A DNA stretch of 64,000 bases from Mesorhizobium sp. (GTDB taxonomy: Bacteria > Pseudomonadota > Alphaproteobacteria > Rhizobiales > Rhizobiaceae). The stretch is from the NCBI GenBank assembly GCA_004020315.1, contig SAQG01000002.1:372001-436000 (forward strand), given 5' to 3'. Positions 17,892-27,504 of this stretch are shown here, piece after piece. Position numbers and translations under genes: made by a program. A model generated the notes under the pieces. The model was not told the origin of the DNA. It saw only the letters and a list, made by a program, of their open reading frames with translations, and did no database searches. Position 1 is the first letter of the stretch, and each line of letters begins with the position of its first letter.

Positions 17892-18245
17892 ATGCTACAC
17901 ATTACTTCGCCGATCCACCCGGGCGAAATCCTTCGGGAGGAATATCTCATCCCTCTTGGCTTGAAGCCCTATACTTTGGCCAAGAAACTCCATGTTCCAC
18001 GCACGCGCATCGAACGGCTGGTGTCTGAGCAGACGTCTATCACGCCCGACACGGCGCTTAGGCTTGGCAGGTTCTTCGATACGACCGCTCAGTTCTGGAT
18101 GAACATGCAGACTGCATACGATCTCGCGACTTTGGAATCAGAACTGGCGGAGGTGATTGCAGAAATTGAGCGGATGCCATCCCCCGCCGCCGCAAACGAG
18201 GAAGAAACGCATAACAACTATGCGGAAGCACGTCTCGCCGGCTAA
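17892..18245 (+). CDS. higA: HigA-family antitoxin, XRE type
   Basis: A 117-residue protein. The start at 17892 has GGAGAG five bases upstream and begins with the family sequence MLHITSPIHPGEILREEY. The HTH lies around residues 24-62 (KPYTLAKKLHVPRTRIERLV, then FFDTTAQFWMNMQ). It neutralises HigB and represses its own operon in the family. Here it remains intact 25 bases after a disrupted toxin, so it may now be an orphan antitoxin or regulator. Confidence 0.88.
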   Translation: MLHITSPIHPGEILREEYLIPLGLKPYTLAKKLHVPRTRIERLVSEQTSITPDTALRLGRFFDTTAQFWMNMQTAYDLATLESELAEVIAEIERMPSPAAANEEETHNNYAEARLAG

Positions 18246-18457
18246 GCCGCCACGAAAGCGATATAGGCCGCCGGCGTTCCAGCCGGTGATATCGGGCGAA
18301 GATCCTTCGCTGTAGGAAAGTCCAAAACCACAAAGCGCGCAAGCCGCGGGCGCGGCTATGCGTCATAACTTTTTTGGCCGCTGTCGGAATTCCCTCGCGA
18401 AGATCGTCCTAGATGGGTCACGCCTGATCGATGACTGGAAACCCAAGGAGCACGACA

Positions 18458-19234
18458 ATGCCAAAGTCCCCGATGCCCTTCTTCTGGTACGAACTGATGA
18501 CCACCGATCTCGACGCCGCCGAGGCATTCTATACCGATGTGGTCGGCTGGAAGGCGCAGGCCTTCGACGGCGCACCAGGCATGCCGCGCTATATTGTCAT
18601 GAATGTCGGCGAGCGCGGCGTTGGCGGACTGATGGCGCAGCCGGACGAAGTGCGCAAGATGGGCATGCCGCCGGCCTGGGTCGGCTATATCCACACCAGG
18701 GATGTCGATGCCTCGACGAAATCGCTGAAGGAGGCCGGCGGTACGGTTCACCGCGAACCCGATGACATTCCGGGGGTCGGCCGCTTTGCCGTCGTCGCCG
18801 ATCCGCAAGGCGCAGCCTTCAACTTCCTGCAGCCGGATGGCCCCGACCAGCCGCCGATGCCATTGGCGACGCCCGGCAACATTGGCTGGCATGAGCTCTA
18901 TACGTCCGACTGGAAGGCGGCGCTCGATTTCTACTCCAACCAGTTCGGCTGGACCAAGGGCGACGCCATGGACATGGGTCCAATGGGCACATACCAGCTC
19001 TTTGCCTTCGACGGCGAGCCCGTCGGCGGCATGATGAACAAGCCCGAGCAGATTCCCGTGCCGGTTTGGCAGTTCTATTTCAACGTTCCGCCCATCGATG
19101 CGGCAGCCAAGCGCGTCACCGACAATGGCGGCACGATCCTGATGGGCCCGATGGAGGTCCCCGGCGGCGGCTGGATCGTGCAGTGCACGGACCCGCAAGG
19201 CGCCCATTTCGCACTGGCGGCGCCGGTGCGGTAG
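18458..19234 (+). CDS. Two-domain VOC (glyoxalase/bleomycin-resistance superfamily) protein
   Basis: A 258-residue protein. The start at 18458 has AAGGAG seven bases upstream. Two VOC modules follow one another: FFWYELMTTDLDAAEAFY at residues 6-120 and GWHELYTSDWKAALDFY from about 145 to the end. Each ends with a DPQGA(A/H)F motif. Proteins of this form are metal-dependent or cofactor-independent small-molecule-binding enzymes. No partner gene indicates the substrate. Confidence 0.85.
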   Translation: MPKSPMPFFWYELMTTDLDAAEAFYTDVVGWKAQAFDGAPGMPRYIVMNVGERGVGGLMAQPDEVRKMGMPPAWVGYIHTRDVDASTKSLKEAGGTVHREPDDIPGVGRFAVVADPQGAAFNFLQPDGPDQPPMPLATPGNIGWHELYTSDWKAALDFYSNQFGWTKGDAMDMGPMGTYQLFAFDGEPVGGMMNKPEQIPVPVWQFYFNVPPIDAAAKRVTDNGGTILMGPMEVPGGGWIVQCTDPQGAHFALAAPVR

Positions 19235-19265
19235 GCGTCCTGACCAACCGAGTGCTGCCGCTGGA

Positions 19266-19610
19266 TCATCCCAGCGTCAGCACCGCAACTTTGAGACCAG
19301 CCTTTTTGGCGCCGCTGAGTTGGACGGTCGCGGCACCCTCCGCAAGCTAGAAAGGCTCGCTTTTGCGAATGCCAGGACAGGTTTTCACGCCGCTAAAATC
19401 GACAGAGCCAACGGCATGGCCGTCCTGAACGACATCGACCCAGCCCTCGCCGGACAGGCTGATCTGGAGCGCGCCTCCGGCGGCACGCTTGCCCTTGCGC
19501 CGAACGTGCCGGCCGGGGCGTATGTTCCGGCGGCACGGCAAAGCTGATCGTATCGACCGGCAAGAGGGCCAGATCCGCGGCCTCGCCAGCGAGCAAATGA
19601 ATTGCCTCAG
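19266..19610 (-). pseudogene. Degraded tandem copy of the exported protein at 19620-20108
   Basis: In the minus strand the sequence still encodes recognisable pieces of the neighbour: LPVDTISFAVPPE in one frame, LQISLSGEGWVDVVQDGHAV and KTCPGIRKS in another, then VQLSGAKKAGLKVAVL before a stop at 19266. A frameshift near 19500-19520 and a TAG at 19347-19349 break it. No signal-peptide part is seen, so the 5' end has been lost. It lies directly downstream of the intact copy, as expected for a tandem duplication that decayed. Confidence 0.8.
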
Positions 19611-19619
19611 CGCGCAAAG

Positions 19620-20108
19620 TCATTCCGGCGCCAGCACCGCAACCTTAAGGGTTTCTTTCTTGGCGCCGCTGAGCTGAATGGTCGCCGGGCCGGCGGCCAG
19701 CTTGAAGCGCACGCTCTTACGGATCCCCGGACAAGTCTTCATACCACTGAAAGCCGCCAACTTCACGGCTTTGCCGTCCTGGACGACATCGATCCAGGCC
19801 TCATCAGACAAACTGATCTGGAGCTCTCCTTCAGGGGGCACGGCCACGCTTGCCGTCGCGCCGAATGTACCGGCTGCCGGTGCGCGTTCCGGCGGAACGG
19901 TGAAGCTGATTGTGTCGACCGGCGCTAACGCCACTTCTGCAGCCCCGCCGACCGAAAGGTCAGCGCCGGACTGCGCGGCGGGCGCTGCCGCAAATAGGGC
20001 CTCCTCGCGCGTCACCGGCCATTTGAAAGCAGCACAGCCGGCGTCATCGGCCATGGCGACGCTGATGCCTGCAAGGATGACGAGTAGGCTAACGACGACT
20101 TTTCTCAT
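19620..20108 (-). CDS. Exported protein of unknown function
   Basis: A 162-residue protein from ATG 20108; an in-frame ATG at 20126 would add six residues and neither has a clear ribosome site. The signal peptide is MRKVVVSLLVILAGISVAMA. The mature part begins DDAGCAAFKWPVTREE and ends with a compact domain (ISLSDEAWIDVVQDGKAV, KTCPGIRKS, IQLSGAKKE) with two cysteines. I recognise no named domain. A decayed duplicate lies immediately downstream. The 255 bases on its other side (20109-20363) show no gene. Confidence 0.65.
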   Translation of the reverse strand: MRKVVVSLLVILAGISVAMADDAGCAAFKWPVTREEALFAAAPAAQSGADLSVGGAAEVALAPVDTISFTVPPERAPAAGTFGATASVAVPPEGELQISLSDEAWIDVVQDGKAVKLAAFSGMKTCPGIRKSVRFKLAAGPATIQLSGAKKETLKVAVLAPE

Positions 20109-20363
20109 GGCAAACGGAACCCACATGGTTTGGAGTGTCTGACATCAATACAACTATAGCGATATTTACGCAACCCTAGCGAGAACAACATTGAGGACGA
20201 GGAAGATTTCCAATCACCGATGTTGATGGCAGGCCATGCGAAGTGAATGGTCCCCTGCCGGGGGATAATCTATGGCCGGTCGGGGCAAAACCGAGTTTCG
20301 CCGGTCCGGGCGCCTTGGCGCTGGACAACCGCCGCAGCGCCTGAGCCGCCGACAGCGGCGTCT

Positions 20364-22805
20364 TTACCCTCGCATCCGCTCAAGATTCGCGTCGAACAGC
20401 GGCGTCGGCTGCATGCGCGCAGCGTGGCGCTTCCCCAAGAGCTCGATCTCGAAGCCGTCGGCTTCGTCGGCGATTTCCTTCGGCACATAGCCCAGGGCCA
20501 CGGACGTCTCCGAATGATGCGCGTAGCCGCCTGACGTGATCCAGCCGCGCACGGCGCCGTCGAACCAGATCGGCTCGTCGCCGATGACGTCGGCGTCTGT
20601 CGCATCGACGACAAAGGCGCGCAGCCGCAGCTTGCCGCCTTGCTGGCGCTCGGCGAGTGCCGCCTGTTTGCCGATGAAATCGGCCTCCTTGCCATAGGCG
20701 ACGAAACGGTCCAGCCCAGCCTCCAGCGGCCCGTAGATCGGCCGGTATTCGCGCGCCCATGAACCGTAATTCTTCTCCAGCCGAAGCGCATTGAGCGCGC
20801 GCGAGCCGAACAGGCCGATGCCGAATTCTTCACCCGCCGCCATCAAGGTCTGGTACGCGGCACGCTGATATTCCGGCGCCACCCAGATCTCGTAGCCGAG
20901 ATCGCCGGTGTAGCTGACGCGGCCGACCAGGCATGGGGCCATGCCGATATCCATCTTGCGGATGGCCATGAACGGAAACGCCGCATTCGACACATCCGCC
21001 CGCGTAACCTTTGCCAGCACGTTCCGCGCATTCGGTCCAGCGATCGACAGGCCCGTCAGCTTCGCCCCCAGCGCCTCGATCACGACCGAACCGTCCTTCG
21101 GCAGATGCGCCTCGAACCAGCGCATGTGATACTGCTCGGCAATGCCGGAGCCGGCGAGGAACCAGCCCTCCCTGTTGGAATTGGGACTGCCGAGATTGGC
21201 CAGCGAGAAATCGCCGATCAGCCTGCCATCGTCCTTCAGCATCGGCGCCAGCGTCATGCGGCCGGGTTTTGGCAGCTTGCAGGCAAGCAGGCGGTCGAGC
21301 CAGGCCGCCGCGCCCTCGCCGGTCACCCTGTATTTGGCGAATGACGAGATTTCCGACAGGCCGACACTTGTCCGCACCGTCTTCACCTCTTTTGCGACAT
21401 GGTCGAAATCGCTTGAACGCCGCCACGAGAACTCGTCCTTGACGCCCTCGGGCGCATACCACAGCGGCACTTCCAGCCCATAGGCGACGCCCCATTGCGC
21501 GCCCTTGGCCGACAAAAGGTCGTAGACCGGCGTGGTCTTGAGCGGCCGCCCGGCAGGTAACTCCTCGTTGGGGAAGCGGATGGAAAAACGCCGCGAATAA
21601 TTCTCGCGCACCTTGGCGTTGGTGTAGGCCATCGTTGCCCAGTCGCCGTAGCGCGAGACATCCATCGCCCAGATGTCGGCGCCGGGATCGCCCTCGATCA
21701 TCCAGTTCGACAGCGCCAGGCCAACACCGCCGCCCTGCGAAAAGCCGGCCATGACGCCGCAGGCGACCCAGAAGCCCGGCAGGCCGCGCACCGGCCCGAC
21801 CAGCGGGTTGCCGTCCGGCGCGAAGGTGAAAGGACCGTTGATGATCTGCTTGATGCCGGTGTTCTGGAAGGCCGGAAAATGCCTGAAGCCGACCTCCAGC
21901 GACGGCGCGATGCGGTCGATGTCGGGCTCCAGCAGTTCGTGGCCGAAAGTCCAAGGCGTGGAAAATTCGGACCATGGCTTGTTGGCCTTCTCATAGGTGC
22001 CCATCAGCATGCCGCCGCGCTCCTGGCGCAGATACAGCTCGCCGTCGAAATCGACCGCGTGGATGATCTCCGTGCCGGTCTTCTGGTTCCAGGCGGCGAC
22101 CTCGGGCATGTCCTCGGTGATCAGGTACATGTGCTCCATGGCCAGCACCGGCAGTTCGAGGCCGACCATGCGGCCGACCTCGCGCGCCCACAGGCCGCCG
22201 GCGTTGACGACATGCTCGGCCACCACCTCACCCTTGTTGGTGATGACGCGCCACAGCCCGTCGGCGCGGCGCACGATATCCTCGACCTTGGTGAAGCGCT
22301 CAACCTCGGCGCCAAGTTTTCTGGCCGCCTTGGCATAGGCGTGGGTGACGCCGGACGGGTCGAGATGACCGTCCTCCTTGTTGCGCACCGCGCCGACAAA
22401 CTGCTTCGGGTCGAGCAGCGGCATCAGTTCGGCCGCTTCATCAGGCGAAATCTCCTCGAGATCGATGCCGAGATAGCGGCCCTTGGCGACGACGCCGCGC
22501 AACCAGTCGAGCCGCGCCTCGGTCGCCGCCAAAAGCACGCCGCCGGTCAGATGCACGCCGGTCGCCTGGCCGGACAGCTCCTCGATCTCCTTGTAGAGCG
22601 AGATCGTGTATTTCTGCAGCTTGGCGACGTTGGGATCGCCATTGATCGTGTGCATGCCGCCGGCCGCGTGCCAGGTCGAACCGGAGGTCAGCTCGTCGCG
22701 CTCCAAAAGCACGAGGTCGGTCCAGCCGTGACGGGCCAGATGGAACAGCACGGAACAGCCGACGACGCCTCCGCCAATGACCACGACCTTTGCATGCGAT
22801 TTCAT
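20364..22805 (-). CDS. FAD-dependent oxidoreductase fused to GcvT domain (dimethylglycine/sarcosine dehydrogenase-like)
   Basis: An 813-residue cytoplasmic protein. The N-terminal DAO domain has VVIGGGVVGCSVLFHLARHG and SGSTWHAAGG, where the histidine is the covalent FAD-attachment residue in this family. The C-terminal half is a GcvT/aminomethyltransferase domain (GLSIAGPNARNVLAK, GDLGYEIWV, ALNALRLEKNYGSWAREY), which in dimethylglycine and sarcosine dehydrogenases passes one-carbon units to tetrahydrofolate. It lies 81 bases downstream of the MttB-like gene on the same strand. N-methyl amino acid demethylation is therefore likely; the exact substrate is not shown. Confidence 0.9.
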   Translation of the reverse strand: MKSHAKVVVIGGGVVGCSVLFHLARHGWTDLVLLERDELTSGSTWHAAGGMHTINGDPNVAKLQKYTISLYKEIEELSGQATGVHLTGGVLLAATEARLDWLRGVVAKGRYLGIDLEEISPDEAAELMPLLDPKQFVGAVRNKEDGHLDPSGVTHAYAKAARKLGAEVERFTKVEDIVRRADGLWRVITNKGEVVAEHVVNAGGLWAREVGRMVGLELPVLAMEHMYLITEDMPEVAAWNQKTGTEIIHAVDFDGELYLRQERGGMLMGTYEKANKPWSEFSTPWTFGHELLEPDIDRIAPSLEVGFRHFPAFQNTGIKQIINGPFTFAPDGNPLVGPVRGLPGFWVACGVMAGFSQGGGVGLALSNWMIEGDPGADIWAMDVSRYGDWATMAYTNAKVRENYSRRFSIRFPNEELPAGRPLKTTPVYDLLSAKGAQWGVAYGLEVPLWYAPEGVKDEFSWRRSSDFDHVAKEVKTVRTSVGLSEISSFAKYRVTGEGAAAWLDRLLACKLPKPGRMTLAPMLKDDGRLIGDFSLANLGSPNSNREGWFLAGSGIAEQYHMRWFEAHLPKDGSVVIEALGAKLTGLSIAGPNARNVLAKVTRADVSNAAFPFMAIRKMDIGMAPCLVGRVSYTGDLGYEIWVAPEYQRAAYQTLMAAGEEFGIGLFGSRALNALRLEKNYGSWAREYRPIYGPLEAGLDRFVAYGKEADFIGKQAALAERQQGGKLRLRAFVVDATDADVIGDEPIWFDGAVRGWITSGGYAHHSETSVALGYVPKEIADEADGFEIELLGKRHAARMQPTPLFDANLERMRG

Positions 22806-22886
22806 GGGTTTTCTCGTTATTTCAGTGAGTTGGACGGGTGACGTGAATCGGAATGACAGGAGTTGAGCGGACCGATACCAAAGATA

Positions 22887-24434
22887 TCACGGCTCGCCCT
22901 GCCCGATCGCTTCCTTGCGTCTGGCCACATACGCCTCCAGCGCCTCGCGTACGGAAATATCGATCGTCGGCTCGAGATAGTCTCCCAGCGCTTTCTTCCA
23001 CAGCCGCGTCGCCCGCGCCGTGGTGTCCAGCCCGCCGGCCTCCTGCCAGGCCTCGTAGTTCTGCCAGTTGGAGAGCATCGGCTGGTAGAAGGCGGTGGCA
23101 TAGCGCTCCAGCGTGTGCGGCTCGCCGAAGAAATGGCCGCCGGTCGGCACCGCACCCAGCGCCTCGACGGCGAGTTCCGCCTCGTTGACTTCGATTGGGC
23201 GCAAAAACTCCATCATGTGCTGGATCATCTCGACGTCGATGATGAACTTTTCGAACGATGCGGTCAGCCCGCCTTCCTGCCAGCCGGCAGCGTGGTAGAC
23301 GAGATTGCCGTGGCCGAGCACCGCGCCCCACAGCGCCATCAGCGTCTCATAGGCGCCCTGCGCGTCGGCGGCGTTGGAGGCCGAGCCCGGCGTCGTCCGG
23401 TAGGGCAGTCCATAGCGCCTCGCCAGCTGCCCGGAGGCGATGTTGGCCTTGGTATTCTCCGGCGTGCCGAAGGCCGGCGCACCGGACTTCATGTCGACAT
23501 TGGAGGTGAAGGCGCCATACATGACCGGGGCCCCGGGGCGGACAAGCTGCGTCAGCACCACCCCGAACAGCGCCTCGGCGTTCTGCTGGGCGAGCGCGCC
23601 GGCTAGCGTCACCGGGCTCATCGCCCCCATCAGCGTGAACGGCGTCACCGCCACCGATTGGCCGAACTCGGCCATGGTCATCAGCCCTTCGGCCATCATC
23701 TCGTCGAAGCGCCGCGGCGAGTTGACCGAGATGATGGTGGTGACCCCGGGATCGTCGCGCATCTCATCAAGCGCCAGCCCTCGCGAAATCGCCATCATTT
23801 CGATGCCGTCGAGCGCCCTGCCGCGGCCGATCGCCGAGACGTGAAAACTTTTGTCGGTCAGCGTCAGATTGGCGAAGTAGGTGTCGAGATGGCGTGAATT
23901 GGCCGGCAGTTCCACCGGCGCGCAGACCTGGTTGCCCAGCATGTGGACGCAGTTGAAATGCTGCGCCAGCCGGGTGAGATCGCAATAGTCGCGCAAATTG
24001 CCGGCGCGGCGGCCGCGTTCCATGTCGTGCACATTGGGCGGCCCGGCGACCAGGGTGAAGTTGATGGTGTTGCCGCCGAGATGGACGGCACGGGCCGGAT
24101 TGCGCGGCGTCAGCGCGTAGCTGGACCGCGTCGTCTTCAGTGCCTCGTCGACCATGCCGCGGTCGACACGGACAGTCATCGACGCATGATCGACCGTAGC
24201 CCCCGCCCTTTCGAACAGCGAAAGCGCCCGCGGGCTCATCACCTCGATGCCGAAATTCTCCAGAATATGCATCGACGCCTGGTGGATCGCCTCGATCTGG
24301 TCGGCCGAGAGCATCGCCATTGGCGGGTAGGGATTTGTCACGCGGCGCAACGGCAGTTGCGGAATGGCGGCCGGTCCCCTGTTGCTGGTTCGCTCGGCGC
24401 CGCGCTTGCGTCTCGGTTCGTTCATGCGGCGCAT
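22887..24434 (-). CDS. MttB-family methyltransferase lacking pyrrolysine
   Basis: About 515 residues (ATG 24434; ATG 24425 also possible; no clear ribosome site). Conserved MttB-family sequence includes ILENFGIEVMSPRALSLFE, GGNTINFTLVAGPP and GSASNAADAQGAYE. The true trimethylamine methyltransferase has a pyrrolysine coded by an in-frame TAG; none occurs here. Characterised non-Pyl members demethylate quaternary amines such as glycine betaine, proline betaine and carnitine, passing the methyl to a corrinoid protein. No corrinoid protein gene lies in the window. The neighbour oxidase-GcvT and the peptide-type transporter fit uptake and stepwise demethylation of a betaine. Confidence 0.85.
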   Translation of the reverse strand: MRRMNEPRRKRGAERTSNRGPAAIPQLPLRRVTNPYPPMAMLSADQIEAIHQASMHILENFGIEVMSPRALSLFERAGATVDHASMTVRVDRGMVDEALKTTRSSYALTPRNPARAVHLGGNTINFTLVAGPPNVHDMERGRRAGNLRDYCDLTRLAQHFNCVHMLGNQVCAPVELPANSRHLDTYFANLTLTDKSFHVSAIGRGRALDGIEMMAISRGLALDEMRDDPGVTTIISVNSPRRFDEMMAEGLMTMAEFGQSVAVTPFTLMGAMSPVTLAGALAQQNAEALFGVVLTQLVRPGAPVMYGAFTSNVDMKSGAPAFGTPENTKANIASGQLARRYGLPYRTTPGSASNAADAQGAYETLMALWGAVLGHGNLVYHAAGWQEGGLTASFEKFIIDVEMIQHMMEFLRPIEVNEAELAVEALGAVPTGGHFFGEPHTLERYATAFYQPMLSNWQNYEAWQEAGGLDTTARATRLWKKALGDYLEPTIDISVREALEAYVARRKEAIGQGEP

Positions 24435-24643
24435 CAAAGCGCCGGCACGACGATCGGGCTGTCAAAAATCCGCCACCTGCGGGCGTGATTTTAGCCAAGG
24501 CGGCATTTTAGAGATTTCATGCCGATAAAAGCGACAGAAAACGTCGGAATATCTATCCTCGCTTTACCCGGACCAAAGCGGCCGATGGGCCGTTAAGGAA
24601 CGCAGCAAGATTCCTTTTATGTTTTCGGCCTAATCCTCTTCCG

Positions 24644-25234
24644 ATGGGCAGGTCGAGTTTTAGTAAAATTGTAGCTGTTAGCATGTTGCTGGCGCTGTCG
24701 GCTTGCGCGACGCCACCACGCCATATCAACAATGTTTGCGCCGTCTTCGACCAGAATGACGGTTGGTTCGATAACTGGCAGGCGGCCGCCGAACGCGCCG
24801 AACAGAAGCACGGCGTGCCGGTTCCAGTGCTGATGGCGACGGTGCGCAAGGAATCCGGCTTCAAGAGCAATGCCAGGCCGCCGCGCACCAAGCTTCTCGG
24901 CTTCATTCCCTGGAAACGTGTCTCCAGCGCCACCGGCTTCTCGCAGGCGCTCGACGGCACCTGGGCGCAGTATCAAAGCGAGACCGGGCGCTGGGCGGCG
25001 CGCCGCACCAGCTTCGCCGATGCCGTCGATTTCGTCGGCTGGTATCATTCCAAGACGTCAGACACGCTCGGCGTCGCCCGCAACGACACCTACAATCTCT
25101 ATCTGGCCTATTATCTCGGCTGGACAGCCTATGGCCGCGGCAACCGCGGCGATGCCGGCGTGCAACGCTATGCGCGGGCCACCGAGCAGATGGCTCGGGA
25201 CTACGCCGCGCAGCTACGCCAATGCGCGCGTTGA
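24644..25234 (+). CDS. Lipoprotein with lytic-transglycosylase-like fold
   Basis: A 196-residue protein with a lipoprotein signal (lipobox LSAC at residues 18-21). The catalytic-type segment VPVLMATVRKESGF has the glutamate expected of SLT/lysozyme-like domains, and GFSQALDGTWAQYQ matches the second motif. It would cut glycan strands from the inner face of the outer membrane. It is read opposite to the methyltransferase and transporter genes on both sides, so it is not part of that unit. The 209 bases before it show nothing clear. Confidence 0.75.
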   Translation: MGRSSFSKIVAVSMLLALSACATPPRHINNVCAVFDQNDGWFDNWQAAAERAEQKHGVPVPVLMATVRKESGFKSNARPPRTKLLGFIPWKRVSSATGFSQALDGTWAQYQSETGRWAARRTSFADAVDFVGWYHSKTSDTLGVARNDTYNLYLAYYLGWTAYGRGNRGDAGVQRYARATEQMARDYAAQLRQCAR

Positions 25235-25247
25235 TGGCGCCACGGAT

Positions 25248-27452
25248 CTAGCCTTCCGTCAGCTTCGGCCTTTTGCCGCGCGGACGCTTGGGCGGAGCGC
25301 CGGCAAAGCCCGGACCGACGCCCTGCGGCGCGTCGTCCGGCACCCCTTCATGGGCGGCATGCTGCTTGTCGAACTTGATCACCGGCTCCATTTTCGCCAG
25401 CACATCGTCGGCAAGCCAGCACAGGCTCATATGGCCGTCGCCGAGATGCTTGACCGGCGGCACCTGCGTCTCACAAAGATTGTCAGGCACCAGTTTCTTG
25501 TAGCCGCAGCGGGTCTGGAACGGACAGCCGGTCGGCGGATTCATCGCCGACGGGATGTCACCTTCCAGCACGATGTGCTTCTTGATCACGCTGGTATCGG
25601 CGATCGGGATCGCCGATAGCAGCGCCTCGGTATAGGGATGATAGGGCGGCGAAAAGATCTGGTCGGTCGTGCCCTGCTCGACGATATAGCCGAGATACAT
25701 GACGACGACGCGGTCGGCGATGTAGCGCACCACCGACAGGTCGTGGCTGATGAACAGCATCGTCGTCTTGTTCTTGCGCTGGATGTCCATCAGGAGCTCA
25801 GTCACCGCCGCCTGCACCGACACGTCGAGCGCCGAGACCGGCTCGTCGGCCACCACCACCTTGGCGTCGCCGGCAAAAGCCCGCGCGACGCCGATGCGCT
25901 GTTTCTGGCCGCCTGAAAGCTGGCGCGGCTTGCGGGTCTCGAACGCCCGCGGCAGCTTCACCAGGTCGAGCAGCTCGAGCATGCGCTGGCGGCGATCGGC
26001 GACGGTATTGCCGACATTGAACTTTTCCAGCGTGCGGATGATCTGCGAGCCAACCGAGTGGCTGGGATTGAGCGTGTCAAACGGATTCTGGAACACCATC
26101 TGGATCGACGACACCGTCTCGACGCTGCGCTTCTCGACGCCGGTCGACTCGATCCGCTGGTTGCCGAGGGTCACGCTGCCCGAGGTTGCCGTCTCCAACC
26201 CGAGCAGCACCTTGGCCAGTGTCGATTTCCCGCAACCGGACTCGCCGACGATGGCGACGGTCTCGGATTCGCGTGCCATGAAGGAGATCGTCTCGTTGGC
26301 CTTGACGACGCGGCCCTCGCTCGAGCCGAACACCTCGCTGCCGCCGACCTTGTAGTACTTCCTGAGGTCCTCGATCTTGAGCACCGGTGCGCCGGGCTCG
26401 ACGCGCTCGTTGACCTTCTTGGCGCCGGGCGGCAGCGCCTCCCAGTCGATCTCGTTGAAGCGCACACAGCGCGAAAAATGGCCTTCATGGCCGTCGACCG
26501 CGATCATCGGGATTTCGGCGGCGTTGCAGACGCCCTCGACGAAATGGTGGCAGCGGGGGCCGAAATTGCAGCCCTTCGGCCGCTCGTGCGGCAGCGGCAA
26601 TTGCCCGGGGATTGAGATCAGAGGCCGCGAATTCTTGTCGGCGCCGGGCAGCGGGATCGAGCGGAACAAGCCTTGCGTATAGGGATGGCGCATCCGGTCG
26701 AAGACGTCCTTGATCTTGCCTGTCTCCACCGCTTCGCCCGAATACATTACCGTGATGCGGTCGCAGGTTTCCAGGATCAGGCCGAGATTGTGCGACACGA
26801 AGATCATCGAGGTGCCGAACTTCTCGCCGAGCCCTTTGACCAGGTCGACGATGCCGGCTTCCACCGTCACGTCGAGCGCCGTCGTCGGTTCGTCGAGCAG
26901 GAGCAGCGCCGGCTTCGACAGCAGCGCCATGGCGATGACGATACGCTGTTGCTGGCCACCCGAAAGCTGGTGCGGAAAGGAGCGCATCATGCGCTCTGGA
27001 TCGGGCAGCCTGACCGAGCGCACCATTTCCAGCGCGCGTCTATAGGCCTCGTCCTTCGACACCTTGTCGTGGATCAGCGGCACTTCCATCAGTTGCTGGC
27101 CGACTTTCATCGCCGGGTTCAGGCTGGCCATCGGCTCCTGGTAGATCATCGCGATCTTGTTGCCGCGGATGGCGCGCAGTTCCTCGTCGGACAGCTCGCC
27201 CATGTCCTTGCCCTGGAACTTTATCCGGCCGCCGACGATCTTTCCGATGTTGGAGAGGTCGCGCATGATGCCGAGCGACACGGTCGACTTGCCGCAGCCG
27301 GATTCGCCGACTATGCCCATCGCTTCGCCAGGCATCACCGTGCAGGAGAAGTCCATCACGGCCGGTATCTCACCCTTGCGGGTGAAGAAGGAGATCGACA
27401 GGTTCTCGATCTCGATGATCGGCTCGGCGGGATTTCGAACTGCCTCATTCAT
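25248..27452 (-). CDS. Fused double ATP-binding protein of a peptide/nickel-type ABC transporter
   Basis: A 734-residue protein from ATG 27452 (GGAG six bases upstream; a TTG nine codons earlier was rejected). Two complete ATPases, DppD- and DppF-like, are joined. The first has Walker A GESGCGKST near residues 49-57, LSGGQQQR and LLLLDEPTTALD. The second has another GESGCGKSTLAK near 425, LSGGQKQR and VVVADEPVSALD. Each ends with the cysteine-containing oligopeptide-type tail (GCNFGPRCHHF and GCPFQTRCGYK). It energises the permeases upstream in the same operon. Confidence 0.92.
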   Translation of the reverse strand: MNEAVRNPAEPIIEIENLSISFFTRKGEIPAVMDFSCTVMPGEAMGIVGESGCGKSTVSLGIMRDLSNIGKIVGGRIKFQGKDMGELSDEELRAIRGNKIAMIYQEPMASLNPAMKVGQQLMEVPLIHDKVSKDEAYRRALEMVRSVRLPDPERMMRSFPHQLSGGQQQRIVIAMALLSKPALLLLDEPTTALDVTVEAGIVDLVKGLGEKFGTSMIFVSHNLGLILETCDRITVMYSGEAVETGKIKDVFDRMRHPYTQGLFRSIPLPGADKNSRPLISIPGQLPLPHERPKGCNFGPRCHHFVEGVCNAAEIPMIAVDGHEGHFSRCVRFNEIDWEALPPGAKKVNERVEPGAPVLKIEDLRKYYKVGGSEVFGSSEGRVVKANETISFMARESETVAIVGESGCGKSTLAKVLLGLETATSGSVTLGNQRIESTGVEKRSVETVSSIQMVFQNPFDTLNPSHSVGSQIIRTLEKFNVGNTVADRRQRMLELLDLVKLPRAFETRKPRQLSGGQKQRIGVARAFAGDAKVVVADEPVSALDVSVQAAVTELLMDIQRKNKTTMLFISHDLSVVRYIADRVVVMYLGYIVEQGTTDQIFSPPYHPYTEALLSAIPIADTSVIKKHIVLEGDIPSAMNPPTGCPFQTRCGYKKLVPDNLCETQVPPVKHLGDGHMSLCWLADDVLAKMEPVIKFDKQHAAHEGVPDDAPQGVGPGFAGAPPKRPRGKRPKLTEG

Positions 27453-27504
27453 GGGTCGCTCCAATCCTTGTTCTTTCAAGCATATCGCGTCGAGAACCCG
27501 TCCA

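Noticed and set aside
22887..24434. Possible pyrrolysine-type trimethylamine methyltransferase
   Set aside because: No in-frame TAG occurs in the gene and no Pyl biosynthesis gene is in the window.
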